From CAZEFK01 sp964511405 (GTDB lineage Bacteria; Pseudomonadota; Alphaproteobacteria; Elsterales; Elsteraceae): DNA of 51,419 nt. The stretch lies in NCBI GenBank assembly GCA_964511405.1, contig CAZEFK010000012.1, forward strand, positions 1 to 51,419, given 5' to 3'. Of this stretch, positions 8,400 through 17,514 are shown piece after piece (positions within the stretch are counted from its first letter, which is position 1; the number at the start of each line of letters is the position of its first letter). The notes under the pieces are model-generated. The model made no database searches and was not told the origin of the DNA. It saw only the letters and a list, made by a program, of their open reading frames with translations. Position numbers and translations under genes: made by a program.

Positions 8400-9005
8400 A
8401 TGGATGTGCGCCTGGCTCGACGCGCGCTGCTGATCTTCGGTGGCGGGCTTTTGGTTCTGATCGTGGGGCTGGCCGGCTTGTTCGCCGGCCGGCTGGTGAC
8501 CGACACGGCCGTGCCGATGCCCCGCATCGCCATCGGCGGGCCGTTCCAGCTGACCGACCAGAACGGCCAAGCGGTGACCGAGAAGAGCTATCCCGGCCGC
8601 TATCTGCTGGTGTTCTTCGGCTACACCTACTGCCCCGACGTCTGCCCCACGACCCTGGGCGCGCTGGCCGATGCCCTCGGCCAGCTGGGCCCGCTGGCCG
8701 ACAAGCTGCAGCCGCTGTTCGTGAGCGTCGATCCCGACCGCGACACGCCCGCGGTGCTCAAGGCCTACACCGGCAACTTCGACAAGCGCATCATCGGCCT
8801 GACCGGCACCGCCGACCAGATCCGGCAGGTCGCCAAGGCCTACCGCGTCTATTACGCCCGCCATGGCGACGGCAGCGACTACACCATGGACCACAGCGCC
8901 GTGGTCTATCTGATGGCGCCCGACGGCCGCTTCCTGACCACCCTGCCGCCGGACATGCCGCCCGAGCAGATGGCGGCGCTGATCAAGTCGAAGCTCCAGG
9001 GCTGA
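8400..9005 (+). CDS. SCO1/SenC family copper chaperone
   Basis: A 201-residue membrane-anchored thioredoxin-fold protein. An N-terminal membrane anchor (about 9-31) is followed by a SCO domain with the copper-binding CxxxC (Cys78, Cys82 in YCPDVCP), the DPDRDTP block at 111-117, and the third ligand His165 in MDHSA. Known role: delivers copper to the CuA site of cytochrome c oxidase or maintains its thiols in the periplasm. No oxidase genes are nearby. Start at 8400 gives a typical short Arg-containing leader before the membrane segment. Confidence 0.88.
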   Translation: MDVRLARRALLIFGGGLLVLIVGLAGLFAGRLVTDTAVPMPRIAIGGPFQLTDQNGQAVTEKSYPGRYLLVFFGYTYCPDVCPTTLGALADALGQLGPLADKLQPLFVSVDPDRDTPAVLKAYTGNFDKRIIGLTGTADQIRQVAKAYRVYYARHGDGSDYTMDHSAVVYLMAPDGRFLTTLPPDMPPEQMAALIKSKLQG

Positions 9006-9029
9006 CGGCCGCGGCGACAAGCCGACTGC

Positions 9030-9833
9030 TCACGGTTCGGGAACCCGGCTGAACGTCCGCTCCGGCTGGACTGGCGTGGTGGCGGGCCGCCGCATCGCCA
9101 CGAACGAGGCGCCCTGGACGATCAGGCAGGTCCCGCACGCCGCGGCGAACGCTGCGAACAGGCTGGTGCGGGTCAGCAGCAGGCCGAGCGTTGCGAAGAA
9201 GCAGGCAAAGCCGAACAGGCCCATCATCAACCCGCGCACGACCAGCCGGCCGCCAGCCGGTCCCTGGCCGCGCTGGGTGAATACCGCCAGCACGGCGGCG
9301 AAGATCGGGAACGAGGCCGCGACGCCGCTGAGCCGCGGCCCCAGCGCCGCCGCAGCGGCCGTGACCGTGACGACCAGCGCCGTCGCCACGATCATGCGCA
9401 AGGGAATGTCCCAGGCCGGATGCAGGCGCGAGACCTGGGCCACCGCGGGCGGCGGCGTTATCCGCAGCCCGATCGCCAGCGCCGCGACCGCAACCGCGAA
9501 CAGGACGAGATGCGGCAACGCCAAGGCTTGCAGCAGGGTCGCCCCGGCGATGTAGCTCGCGGCACCCGTGGCCACAGCCACCGGCCAACCGCCGCACGCT
9601 GCCCAGAAATAGCCGGCGGCGAAGCAGGCCTGGGCCGCCGTTCCCACCAGCGTGCCGGCCGCGGCCTGGCCGGCGAAGGCCGCCCCTTGGTCCAGGGCCA
9701 GGAACACTGATACCGGACCCGAGGTCAGCGGCAGCCCGACGATCCAGCCGCCGACCGTGCTGCCCCACCGGCGCCCGGCCAGGCTGGCGCCAAGGATCAG
9801 CAGCGGCGTGAGGCACAGCTTCAGGATCAGCAT
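9030..9833 (-). CDS. Polytopic membrane protein of unknown function
   Basis: A 267-residue protein that is mostly hydrophobic, with about 8-9 predicted membrane segments (for example LKLCLTPLLILGASL, VAVAALAIGL and MIVATALVVTVTAAAAAL). A glycine-rich GWIVGLPLTSGPVSVFLALDQG block at about 28-49 looks conserved-type but I cannot name a family. Start at 9833 (MLILKL) follows the upstream TPR gene stop by 16 bases on the same strand, so it is probably the last gene of the long minus-strand sugar operon. The C-terminal 25 residues are polar. Confidence 0.6.
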   Translation of the reverse strand: MLILKLCLTPLLILGASLAGRRWGSTVGGWIVGLPLTSGPVSVFLALDQGAAFAGQAAAGTLVGTAAQACFAAGYFWAACGGWPVAVATGAASYIAGATLLQALALPHLVLFAVAVAALAIGLRITPPPAVAQVSRLHPAWDIPLRMIVATALVVTVTAAAAALGPRLSGVAASFPIFAAVLAVFTQRGQGPAGGRLVVRGLMMGLFGFACFFATLGLLLTRTSLFAAFAAACGTCLIVQGASFVAMRRPATTPVQPERTFSRVPEP

Positions 9834-9849
9834 GGCGCCGCCAGCGTAG

Positions 9850-11361
9850 TCACAAGCGGCCCGCCGCCGCCAGTCGCTGAGCCATGGCCGCGACCACCGG
9901 CGCCCAGGCGCCCCGCGCCGGCTGCCGGAACAGGCGCAGCGTCGGATACCAGGGACTGTCGGCGCGATCCGTGAGCCAGCGCCAGTCGGCAACCGCCGGC
10001 AGGGCCACCCAGGTCCGGGCGCCGACGGCGCCGGCCAAGTGGGCGACGGCGCTGTCGCAGGCGATCACCAGATCAAGGCCGGCGGCCAGCGCCGCCGTGT
10101 CGAGGAAGGCGCCGTCGCGGTCGAGGCCTTCGGGCCGCAACAGGTCGAGGCCGGGCTCCGGCTCGGGATCCAGTGCGACCAGCCGGACGCCGGGCACCGC
10201 CGCGATCGGCGCCAAGGCGGCCGGCGCGATCCGGCGCGCCGCGGCGCTGGCGTTGGCGGCGTTGGGCCGCAGGGCCACGCCGATGCGCAGCCCCGCCGGC
10301 GGCAGCCAGGCGCGCCAGCGCGCCAGGCGATCGGGCTCGGGCGCCAGATAGGGCGCCGGCGGCAGCGTGTCGAGCGTCGCGCCCAGCAGCCGCGGCAGGC
10401 TCATCATTGGCATGTGGCCATCGACCGCCGGCAGCGGTTCGCCGCGCTCGAGCGCATCGGCGCCGGCCAGCGGCGCCAGCAGCCGGCGCAGGCGCGGCGG
10501 CACTTCGACCACCAGCTCGGCCCCCAGGCGCCGGGCGGCGGGCAGGAAGCGGACGACCTGCAGGCAGTCGCCCAGCCCTTGCTCGGCATGGACCAGCACC
10601 CGCACACCCGGGCGGCCGTCCCACAGCGGCCCGGCGAACCGCCGGACCCCTGACCCCGGCAGGTCGAAGCGCGCGTCGAAATCGGCGAAGCCGGCCGCCA
10701 GGTCGCCGGCGGCGAGGCGCATGCAGGCGGCGTTGAAGCGGGCCGCGGCCACGATCGCCGCGTCGCCCGGCAGCATGCGGGCGCGCTGGAACCAGGACTC
10801 CGCCGCGGCGGTCCGACCCAGGTCCCGCAACGCCACACCCAGGGTATTGGCCGGTCCGGCCAGGCCGGGGGCCAGGTGCGCCGCCGCCTCGGCCGCAGGC
10901 AGCGCCGCCTCGGGATCGCCCCGCGCGAGATCCAGCACCGCCAGGCGCTCATGCAGCGCCGCCGCCTCGGGCGCCGCGGCGATCGCCGCGCGCAGGACGT
11001 CCGCCGCGGCGGTGCGGTCGCCGGCCTGCTCCAGGACGTCGGCATGGACCACGGCCGCGGCCGTCGGTGCCAGCCGCCAGGCTTCCGTCGACAGACTCAG
11101 GGCTTCGGCCGTGCGCCCCTGCTCGCGCAGCACCAACGCCAGGTTGGACCACCACGCCGCCTGTCGCGGCTGGGCGGCAATGGCGGCGCGCAAGCGCTCC
11201 TCGGCCTCGCCCGCATCGCCGCTGCGATAGGCGATGCCGCCGAGCTGCCCCTGGCAATGGCCGATCTCGGCGGCGTCGGCGGCGATCGCGAGCACCGCCC
11301 GGTAGGTCTCGGCCGCGCCCGCCGCGTCGCCGGCCGCCAGGCGGCGATCGGCGGCGCGCAA
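9850..11361 (-). CDS. TPR-repeat protein with glycosyltransferase-9-like C-terminal domain
   Basis: About 503 residues. The N-terminal half holds several tetratricopeptide repeats, with recurring Ala/Leu heptads such as W-x-x-N-L-A-L-V-L-R and A-N-T-L-G-V-A-L-R-D-L-G. The C-terminal half resembles the tail of heptosyltransferase/OGT-like domains: VHAEQGLGDCLQVVRFL at about 260-276 and CDSAVAHLAGAVGARTWVALP followed by DWRW at about 438-464. Similar TPR-GT proteins are common and poorly characterised; a sugar transfer role is inference. The start is uncertain: 11361 is a TTG just downstream of the Gfo/Idh stop, and no better ATG is in frame. Confidence 0.68.
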   Translation of the reverse strand: MRAADRRLAAGDAAGAAETYRAVLAIAADAAEIGHCQGQLGGIAYRSGDAGEAEERLRAAIAAQPRQAAWWSNLALVLREQGRTAEALSLSTEAWRLAPTAAAVVHADVLEQAGDRTAAADVLRAAIAAAPEAAALHERLAVLDLARGDPEAALPAAEAAAHLAPGLAGPANTLGVALRDLGRTAAAESWFQRARMLPGDAAIVAAARFNAACMRLAAGDLAAGFADFDARFDLPGSGVRRFAGPLWDGRPGVRVLVHAEQGLGDCLQVVRFLPAARRLGAELVVEVPPRLRRLLAPLAGADALERGEPLPAVDGHMPMMSLPRLLGATLDTLPPAPYLAPEPDRLARWRAWLPPAGLRIGVALRPNAANASAAARRIAPAALAPIAAVPGVRLVALDPEPEPGLDLLRPEGLDRDGAFLDTAALAAGLDLVIACDSAVAHLAGAVGARTWVALPAVADWRWLTDRADSPWYPTLRLFRQPARGAWAPVVAAMAQRLAAAGRL

Positions 11362-11384
11362 CGCCTGGGCGCGGTCCGCCGCGG

Positions 11385-12395
11385 TCAGAGGCGGACCACC
11401 TCGCCGGTCCCGGCGCCGCGGATCATGGCGTCGAGCAAGCGCATCGCCCGCACGCCGTCGGCGATCTGCGGAACGTCGGTCGGCCGGCCCTCCAGCAGTG
11501 CTGCGAACTGCGCCAGGATCGCATGATAGCCCTTGTGGTCCTCGTTGGCGGCGACGGTCAGGTTCGGCTCCCAGGTCAGGGTGTCCTGCGCCGGGTCGAG
11601 GGTGGCGCCGGGGTCCGACGCCTTGAAGGCCGGCGCCCGGTAATAGGCGACGCGGTCGACGTTGCGCACCTCGACGCGGCGATGATCGCCCATCACCTGG
11701 ATGAACTCCATGGGTGTGCTGCGCGCCTGGATGGTGCCCATGGCGAGCGTGCCGATGCCGCCCGACTCGAACTCGAAATCCAAGTGCAGCAGCAGCTTGC
11801 CCGGTGCGGTCTCGGTCCGCCGGGTGCGCAGCGCCGCGACCGGTCCCATCAGCCAGGGCACCAGGTCCATGTAGTGGACGCAGTGATGCAGGTAGAAGCC
11901 GGTGTAGTCGACATTGCCGGCGAAGTATGTCGGCGCGGTCATGTAATGGCCGAGGAAGCCCAGCCGCGGCCCGAATTCCGCGCCCGACAGGATCGTGTGG
12001 GCGATGCGGTTGCCGGTCGAGTAGCGCTTCATGAAGCCGACCGCAACAGGCTTGCCGGCCTTGGCGGCGGCCGCGGCGATCGCCTCGGCGCCGGCCGTAT
12101 CGCCGCCTGGCGGCTTCTCCATGAACACCGGCAGGCCGCGCCCGAGCGCCGCCACCGACAGGCTGACATGCAGGGCGGGACCGACCGCCATGCCGACCGC
12201 GTCAAGGCCGGGATGGCCGAGCAGCGCCTCGGCGTCGCGGTAGCCATGGGCAACGCCGTAGCTGGCCTGGGTCCGCGCCAGCGCCCCCTCGTCGCGGTCG
12301 CACACCGCCGCCAGCTGGAACGGCAGCCGGGCAATCTGCGGCAGCAGCATCTCGGTCGCGTGGCGGCCGCAGCCGATCCAGCCGAGCTTGATCAT
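11385..12395 (-). CDS. Gfo/Idh/MocA-family oxidoreductase
   Basis: A 336-residue NAD(P)-dependent sugar or cyclitol dehydrogenase. Seen: Rossmann motif GWIGCGRHATEM at the N-terminus, family signature EKPPGGD (normally EKPx), and the H-x-x-H-x-x-D-like block HHCVHYMD in the substrate domain. The ATG at 12395 overlaps the upstream epimerase stop (ATGA), showing translational coupling. With an epimerase/isomerase and two sugar permeases in the same operon, it likely acts on the imported sugar or its keto form. The substrate is unknown. Confidence 0.85.
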   Translation of the reverse strand: MIKLGWIGCGRHATEMLLPQIARLPFQLAAVCDRDEGALARTQASYGVAHGYRDAEALLGHPGLDAVGMAVGPALHVSLSVAALGRGLPVFMEKPPGGDTAGAEAIAAAAAKAGKPVAVGFMKRYSTGNRIAHTILSGAEFGPRLGFLGHYMTAPTYFAGNVDYTGFYLHHCVHYMDLVPWLMGPVAALRTRRTETAPGKLLLHLDFEFESGGIGTLAMGTIQARSTPMEFIQVMGDHRRVEVRNVDRVAYYRAPAFKASDPGATLDPAQDTLTWEPNLTVAANEDHKGYHAILAQFAALLEGRPTDVPQIADGVRAMRLLDAMIRGAGTGEVVRL

Positions 12396-13267
12396 CGCGC
12401 GGCCTCCAGGTGGCGCTTCAGCACCGCCAGGCTCTGGACCAGCTCCGGCCCTTCGTCGCGCGCCGGCGCCCGCCACTGCGCCAGCGGCACGCCGAAGCGA
12501 TGGTCGTCGCGACGGAACGGCTCCAGCGTGATCGGGCCCCGATACCCGGCCTGAACGAGCGCGCGGGCGATCGCCGCCCAGTCCAGATGACCGGTGCCGA
12601 TGAAGCCGCGATGATTCTCGTTGGCCTGGAAATGCACCAGATGCGGGCCGCAGTCGAGGATCGCGCGGGCGAGGTCGCCTTCCTCCATCGCCATGTGGAA
12701 AGTATCGAGCATGACGCCGACCGCGGTCGAGCCCACCGCCTTGACCAGATCAAGCGCCTGGGCGCCCAGATTGACCCGGTCGGTCTCGAAGCGGTTGAGC
12801 GGCTCGACGGCCAGGGTCACGCCCGCCCCTTCGGCATGGGGCGCGGCGGCGCGCAGGCCCTCGACGGCCCAGGCCTCGCGGGCGGCCCGCAGGTCCTCCG
12901 GCACCGGCCGCGGCGGCTGGCCGGCGAACACCAGCGGTCCGCCATACAGCGGCCCGCCGACCAGGGTGGCATCCAGCGCGGCGGCGACGTCGACGCAGCG
13001 CTTCAGGTAGTCGATGCCGGCCTGGCGCGCCTTGGGCTCGCTGCCGGTCAGGTCGCGCTCCAGGTTGACCCGCGCCGCCAGCGCCACGCCGAGGCCGGCA
13101 TCGGCCAGGGCCGTGCGGGTCTCGGCCAGGTCCAGCTCGCCCGGCTCGGGCACCAGGAGCTCCACGAAGTCCAGGCCCTGGGCCTTGATCTTCGGGAACA
13201 GCGCAAGGTGCGCCCGCTCGAACGGGCGGGCGTAGAACATGGAAATGATACCGATGGGATTGGGCAT
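12392..13267 (-). CDS. Sugar phosphate isomerase/epimerase (AP endonuclease 2-like TIM barrel)
   Basis: A 291-residue TIM barrel of the xylose isomerase-like / ketose 3-epimerase superfamily. Metal-ligand positions typical of this group are seen in AVEPLNRFE (Glu), MLDTFHM (Asp and His), HFQANENHRG (His) and TLEPFRRD (Glu). Its start codon overlaps the permease stop by one base (TAATG), and its stop overlaps the Gfo/Idh start. Epimerase plus Gfo/Idh is a common pairing in inositol and rare ketose catabolism; assignment to a specific sugar is not supported. Confidence 0.85.
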   Translation of the reverse strand: MPNPIGIISMFYARPFERAHLALFPKIKAQGLDFVELLVPEPGELDLAETRTALADAGLGVALAARVNLERDLTGSEPKARQAGIDYLKRCVDVAAALDATLVGGPLYGGPLVFAGQPPRPVPEDLRAAREAWAVEGLRAAAPHAEGAGVTLAVEPLNRFETDRVNLGAQALDLVKAVGSTAVGVMLDTFHMAMEEGDLARAILDCGPHLVHFQANENHRGFIGTGHLDWAAIARALVQAGYRGPITLEPFRRDDHRFGVPLAQWRAPARDEGPELVQSLAVLKRHLEAAR

Positions 13268-14100
13268 TACTTCACCGCACCGGCGGTCAGGCCGCCGACC
13301 AGACGTCGTTGCACGAACAGGAACAGGATGGTGACCGGCAGGGCCGCGACCGTGCCGCCGGCGGTCAGCATGCCCCACTGGATCTGGAACTCGCCGATCA
13401 GCAGCTGGAGCGCCACGGTGACGGTGCGCACCTTGGTGCCGGCCAGCATCATCGCGTAGAGGTACTCGTTCCACGAGGTCACGAAGATGTAGATGCCGGT
13501 GGTCACGATGCCCGGCAGGGCCAGCGGCAGCACCACCCGCCACATGGCCTGGAGGCGCGAGCAGCCGTCGATCATCGCGGCTTCGTCCAGCTCGGTCGGG
13601 ATGGCGTTGCAGTAGGACGTCATCATCCAGACCGAAAACGGGATCGCGAAGGTGCCGTGCCCGCAGATCAGCGCCAGGTAGGTGTCGAGCAGCCCCAGCG
13701 CCCGCATCAGCACGTAGATCGGAATGATCAGCAGCACCGTCGGGAACATGTTGATCGCCAGGAACTGCACCAGCAGCAGCCGGCGGCCGCGGAAGCGGAA
13801 GCGCGAGAAGGCGTAGGCCGCCGGCACGCTCAGGACCAGGCCCAGGGCCACGGCGCCGACCGCCACCACCAGGCTGTCGGCCATGTTGCCGAGGAAGGTG
13901 GTGCGGGCCAGCAGGTCGATATAGTTGGCCAGCGTCGGGTGCTGGGGCAGGTAGGTGATCGGCTGGGCCGCGAGCTCCGCCGTGGGCTTCAGCGACGACA
14001 GCACCATCCAGGCGAAGGGTGCCAGGCCGAACAGCAGGATCAGGCCGAGCGGCAGCCCGATCTCAAGGCCCTTGGCCAGGGGCGTGCGATGGTCCTTCAT
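13267..14100 (-). CDS. Carbohydrate ABC transporter permease (MalG type)
   Basis: A 277-residue inner membrane permease with six membrane segments. The EAA loop, which docks the ATPase, is seen as ELDEAAMIDGCSRLQAMWRVVLPLALPG. The C-terminus GGLTAGAVK is typical of the MalG branch. Coupled by ATGA to the upstream MalF-type permease and by TAATG to the downstream epimerase. No ATPase or solute-binding protein is encoded in this operon, so it must borrow both. Confidence 0.9.
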   Translation of the reverse strand: MKDHRTPLAKGLEIGLPLGLILLFGLAPFAWMVLSSLKPTAELAAQPITYLPQHPTLANYIDLLARTTFLGNMADSLVVAVGAVALGLVLSVPAAYAFSRFRFRGRRLLLVQFLAINMFPTVLLIIPIYVLMRALGLLDTYLALICGHGTFAIPFSVWMMTSYCNAIPTELDEAAMIDGCSRLQAMWRVVLPLALPGIVTTGIYIFVTSWNEYLYAMMLAGTKVRTVTVALQLLIGEFQIQWGMLTAGGTVAALPVTILFLFVQRRLVGGLTAGAVK

Positions 14101-15041
14101 GGATTGGCCTCGCGTCCGACGCGAACCACATAAGCAGCCACCGCCGCCATCAGGAGCAGCGCTAGCATCACGGCGAGCGCCGAGCCGTAGCCGAACTGCA
14201 TGCCGCTGTACGCCTTGAGGAAGGCATAGAGCGGCAGGGTGTGGGTGGTGTAGCCGGGGCCGCCGCCGGTCATGACCAGGATCACGTCCAGGGAATTGGC
14301 GACCCAGATGGTGCGCAGCAGCAGTGCCGTGCCGATCACCGGCCGCAGCGACGGCAGGGTCACGTGCCGGAAGCCCTGCCAGCGGCTGGCGCCGTCCATG
14401 GCCGCGGCTTCGTAATGGTCGGCCGGGATCGACTGCAGGCCGGCCAGGATGACCACGGCAAAGAACGGGAAGCCCTGCCAGGCCAGGGTCAGGATCACCG
14501 CGCCCAGGGCCGTCTCGGGCCGCGCCAGCCAGGCGATGGGCTGCGACAGCAGGCCCAGGCGCAGGCCCAGGTCGTTGATGACGCCCAGGTTGAAGTCGTA
14601 CATCCAGGTCCACATCAGGCCGATGATCACGCTGGGCAGCGCCCAGGGGATGATCACCAGCGCCCGCGCCACGGCGCGGCCGCGGAAGCTCTGGTTCAGG
14701 ATCAGGGCGGTGGCGAACCCCAGCAGGAACTGCAGCCCGACCGCGCCCACCACCCAGACGGCGGAGTTGCGCAGGCTGATCCAGAACACTTCGTCCTGCA
14801 GCAGCTTCAGGTAGTTGCCGAGGCCGACGAAGGGCACCCGCTTCGGCCGGAACAGCACGAAGTCATAGAAGCTCATGCTGGCGGCCTGGATGACCGGATA
14901 GAAGACGATGCCGACGGTGGCGATCAGCGCCGGCGCCAGCAGCGCCCACGGCGTGATCGCCCGGGCGGCGCGGCCCCGGCTCCTCACCGCGGCGGCCCGC
15001 GGCGGCTGGACGGCTTCACAGGATGCGTCCTCCCTCGGCAT
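14097..15041 (-). CDS. Carbohydrate ABC transporter permease (MalF/UgpA type)
   Basis: A 314-residue inner membrane permease and the first gene of the minus-strand operon. Seen: N-terminal segment ITPWALLAPALIATVGIVFYP, the EAA loop YEAAAMDGASRWQGFRHVTLPSLRP, and MTGGGPGYTTHTLPLYAF, a MalF-branch motif. Promoter elements should lie in the AT-rich gap 15042-15152, which also serves the divergent hydrolase gene. It is unusual for such an operon to open with a permease rather than a binding protein. Confidence 0.9.
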   Translation of the reverse strand: MPREDASCEAVQPPRAAAVRSRGRAARAITPWALLAPALIATVGIVFYPVIQAASMSFYDFVLFRPKRVPFVGLGNYLKLLQDEVFWISLRNSAVWVVGAVGLQFLLGFATALILNQSFRGRAVARALVIIPWALPSVIIGLMWTWMYDFNLGVINDLGLRLGLLSQPIAWLARPETALGAVILTLAWQGFPFFAVVILAGLQSIPADHYEAAAMDGASRWQGFRHVTLPSLRPVIGTALLLRTIWVANSLDVILVMTGGGPGYTTHTLPLYAFLKAYSGMQFGYGSALAVMLALLLMAAVAAYVVRVGREANP

Positions 15042-15152
15042 TCGCGGTACCGCCCTTATCTTGCCATGCCGGCGGCCGTCCGCGGCACATGCGCGTTGGC
15101 TGTAATATCAATATCGATAATTAGGCCGAACGCAAGCGCGCTCCAAGGTAGA

Positions 15153-15183
15153 CTCATATGTGACTGATTCAGTCTTAAATGAG
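15153..15183. promoter_or_regulatory. Nested palindromic operator candidate
   Basis: A symmetric 31-base element centred on 15168. An inner dyad GACTGA-T-TCAGTC (15162-15174) is flanked on both sides, after 4-base spacers, by CTCAT (15153-15157) and ATGAG (15179-15183). It sits in the divergent region between the permease operon and the alpha/beta hydrolase. The symmetry suits two dimers or one large dimer of a regulator such as the MarR protein encoded at 17515-18021. Confidence 0.5.
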
Positions 15184-15273
15184 ACTTTCTGGATTGCCCG
15201 CCGCGGGTCGCCCGACTATCATGCCCTTGTGTGCAGGCGAGCGGGATCAACCGCCACCGGCTGGGGATCGGAT

Positions 15274-16221
15274 ATGGGTGCCGATTTGATGGGGCGGAGG
15301 TCTGTGGCCGCGGCATCCGAGGATCTCCCTCGCGTGCATTATTCCGGAGCCGCGTCGCACCCGATCTATGTCGATTGCCAGTGGGCGCCGGTTCGCGGCG
15401 GGACCAAGCCCGGCGTGGTGATGGTGCATGGCGGCGGTCACACCGGCAGCTGCTACCTGACCACCCCTGACCTGCGGCCGGGCTGGGCGCCGCGCTTCGC
15501 CGCGGCGGGCCGGGATGTGTTCGTGCCGGACTGGCCTGGCCATGGCCGGTCACCGATGCGGCCGGATTTCCCGACGCTCGGCACGGCCGACGTTGCGACA
15601 GCCCTTGTCTCGTTGCTCGAGGAGATCGGCCCGGCGGTCCTGCTTGTCCACTCCGCCAGCGGACCGATCGCGTGGTGGATCGCGGAGACGCACCCGGCGC
15701 TGGTCGCCGCGATCGTCGGCCTCGCGCCCGGTCCGCCCGCCAACCTGCTCCCGGCCCTCCCCGACGACCCGGCCGTCCTTCACGCGCTAGCGAGCGACGT
15801 CGGCGCGGGCTGCCCGGTCCATGCCACCGAAGACCGGCCGGTCTGGCTGGACGCCGCGTTTGCCGCCGCCTACTGGGCGAACGCGCCCCGCTTTCCCCGC
15901 CAGGCGTTCGACACCTACTGCCGCTCGCTCGTACCCGAGAGCCCGCGCATCTTGAACGAGCGCTTCAACATTGGTGGACGCGGGCTGCGAATCCGCGATC
16001 CGCAGAGCCTGCGCCGGCAGCGCATCCTCATCGTCACCGGGGACCACGATCCTCGCCATCCGCGCCGGACCGACGAGTCGACGGCGGCCTATCTCGGCGC
16101 CGAGTTCCTGTGGCTCCCCGACCGCAGCATTTCCGGCAATGGCCACATGATGATGATCGAGGATAACAGCGACGACCTGGCGGCGATTGTCCTCGCTTGG
16201 CTCGATGCCAACGGGTGCTGA
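15274..16221 (+). CDS. Alpha/beta-fold hydrolase (esterase-like)
   Basis: A 315-residue protein. Seen: oxyanion-hole region VMVHGGGHTG at about 49-58, PDWPGHGRSP, nucleophile elbow LLVHSASGPIAWW with the likely Ser in V-H-S-A-S, and a late His in GNGHMMMIED. No signal peptide. Start chosen at 15274 because the open frame upstream to 15160 runs through the palindrome and lacks a ribosome binding site, while GGGGATCGG precedes 15274. The binding-protein gene follows after 44 bases, so the two are probably co-transcribed. The substrate is unknown, probably an ester. Confidence 0.8.
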   Translation: MGADLMGRRSVAAASEDLPRVHYSGAASHPIYVDCQWAPVRGGTKPGVVMVHGGGHTGSCYLTTPDLRPGWAPRFAAAGRDVFVPDWPGHGRSPMRPDFPTLGTADVATALVSLLEEIGPAVLLVHSASGPIAWWIAETHPALVAAIVGLAPGPPANLLPALPDDPAVLHALASDVGAGCPVHATEDRPVWLDAAFAAAYWANAPRFPRQAFDTYCRSLVPESPRILNERFNIGGRGLRIRDPQSLRRQRILIVTGDHDPRHPRRTDESTAAYLGAEFLWLPDRSISGNGHMMMIEDNSDDLAAIVLAWLDANGC

Positions 16222-16265
16222 CGCTCGTCTTGGGAACAATCGGATTGCAGCGGAGGAGACGCCCC

Positions 16266-17489
16266 ATGAAATGGACAGTGCTGTGCGGCTTGCTGTCGGT
16301 GGCCCTCCCGATCACAGTCGCCGCCCAGACTGGCGCCGTCCAGACCGGCAAGGAGGCGCTCAAGATCGGGGTCCTGACCGACCTTGCCGGGATAACGGCC
16401 GACATCACCGGCAAGGGGTCGGTCGTCGCCGCCGAGATGGCCGCCGAGGACTTCGGCGGCACGGTGATCGGCAGGCCCATCCAAGTGCTATCGGCCGACC
16501 ACCAGCACAAGCCCGATGTCGCCGTCGCCGTCGCCCGGCGCTGGTTCGACGTCGATGGGGTCAGCGCCGTCGCCGACGTGCCGAACTCCGGCGTCGCGCT
16601 GGCGATTCAGACCCTCGCCCGCGAGAAGAAGCGAATCGTCCTCTATTCCGGCGCCGGCACGACAGCGCTCACCAACGAGCAATGCTCGCCCTATGGCTTC
16701 CATTGGACCTACGACACCTACGGGGTATCGCGCGGAACCACGTCCGCCGTGGTGAAGGCGGGCGGCACATCGTGGTTCATCCTGGCCTCCGACTATGCGT
16801 TCGGACATCAGCTCCTGGCCGATGCGACCGCCGTGATCACGGCGTCAGGCGGCACGGTGGTGGGGTCCGCGTTCCACCCGCTCGGCACCGCCGATTTCGC
16901 TCCCTTCCTGCTGCAGGCGCAGGCATCGGGCGCCAAGGTCATCGGCCTCGCCAATGCCGGCGGCGATACCATCAACGCCATGAAGCAAGCCGGCGAATTC
17001 GGCCTCGCGAAGACCGGACAAAGCCTCGCGGCGCTTACGCTGTTCCTGCAAGACGTCCATGCCATGGGGCTCGCCAGCGCGCAGGGCACATATCTCACGA
17101 CCGCGTCCTATTGGGACATGAATGACGCCACGCGCGCGTGGTCGCGACGGTTCATGTCCAGGACCGGCATGATGCCCTCCATGCTGCATGCCGGCGTCTA
17201 CGGCGCCGTGCGCCACTACATCCAGGCCTTGGCCAAGGCCGGCACCGACGACGCCGACTCGGTGGCGGCAGCGATGCGCGCGCTTCCGATCGACGACATT
17301 TTTTCGCAGAACGCGCACGTCCGGTCGGACGGGCGGATTACCCGCACGATGTATCTCGCGCGCGTCAAGACCCCGGCCGAGTCCCGATATCCGTGGGACT
17401 ACTTCGAGATCGTGCGACCGATCCCGCCCGAGGAGACCGTGTGGCCCCTCGGCGCGAGCAAGTGCCCGCTGGTCAAGGAGCGGGGCTGA
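16266..17489 (+). CDS. ABC transporter substrate-binding protein, branched-chain amino acid (LivJ/Peripla_BP_6) type
   Basis: A 407-residue periplasmic binding protein. The signal peptide covers about residues 1-20 (MKWTVLCGLLSVALPITVAA), followed by LKIGVLTDLAGITADITGKGSVVAAEMAAEDFGG, the standard opening of the type I periplasmic fold. GGAGGAG lies 8 bases before the ATG. It has no cognate permease or ATPase here. In proteobacteria such orphans often accompany aromatic or ester catabolism genes, consistent with the preceding hydrolase. Confidence 0.87.
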   Translation: MKWTVLCGLLSVALPITVAAQTGAVQTGKEALKIGVLTDLAGITADITGKGSVVAAEMAAEDFGGTVIGRPIQVLSADHQHKPDVAVAVARRWFDVDGVSAVADVPNSGVALAIQTLAREKKRIVLYSGAGTTALTNEQCSPYGFHWTYDTYGVSRGTTSAVVKAGGTSWFILASDYAFGHQLLADATAVITASGGTVVGSAFHPLGTADFAPFLLQAQASGAKVIGLANAGGDTINAMKQAGEFGLAKTGQSLAALTLFLQDVHAMGLASAQGTYLTTASYWDMNDATRAWSRRFMSRTGMMPSMLHAGVYGAVRHYIQALAKAGTDDADSVAAAMRALPIDDIFSQNAHVRSDGRITRTMYLARVKTPAESRYPWDYFEIVRPIPPEETVWPLGASKCPLVKERG

Positions 17490-17514
17490 AGCGGCGCCTC
17501 CCGGCCGGGCCGCC

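Noticed and set aside
12396..12476. Upstream in-frame extension of the minus-strand Gfo/Idh gene
   Set aside because: The ATG at 12395 gives the canonical Rossmann start and couples with the epimerase stop; the extension is Gly/Ala/Arg-rich shadow.
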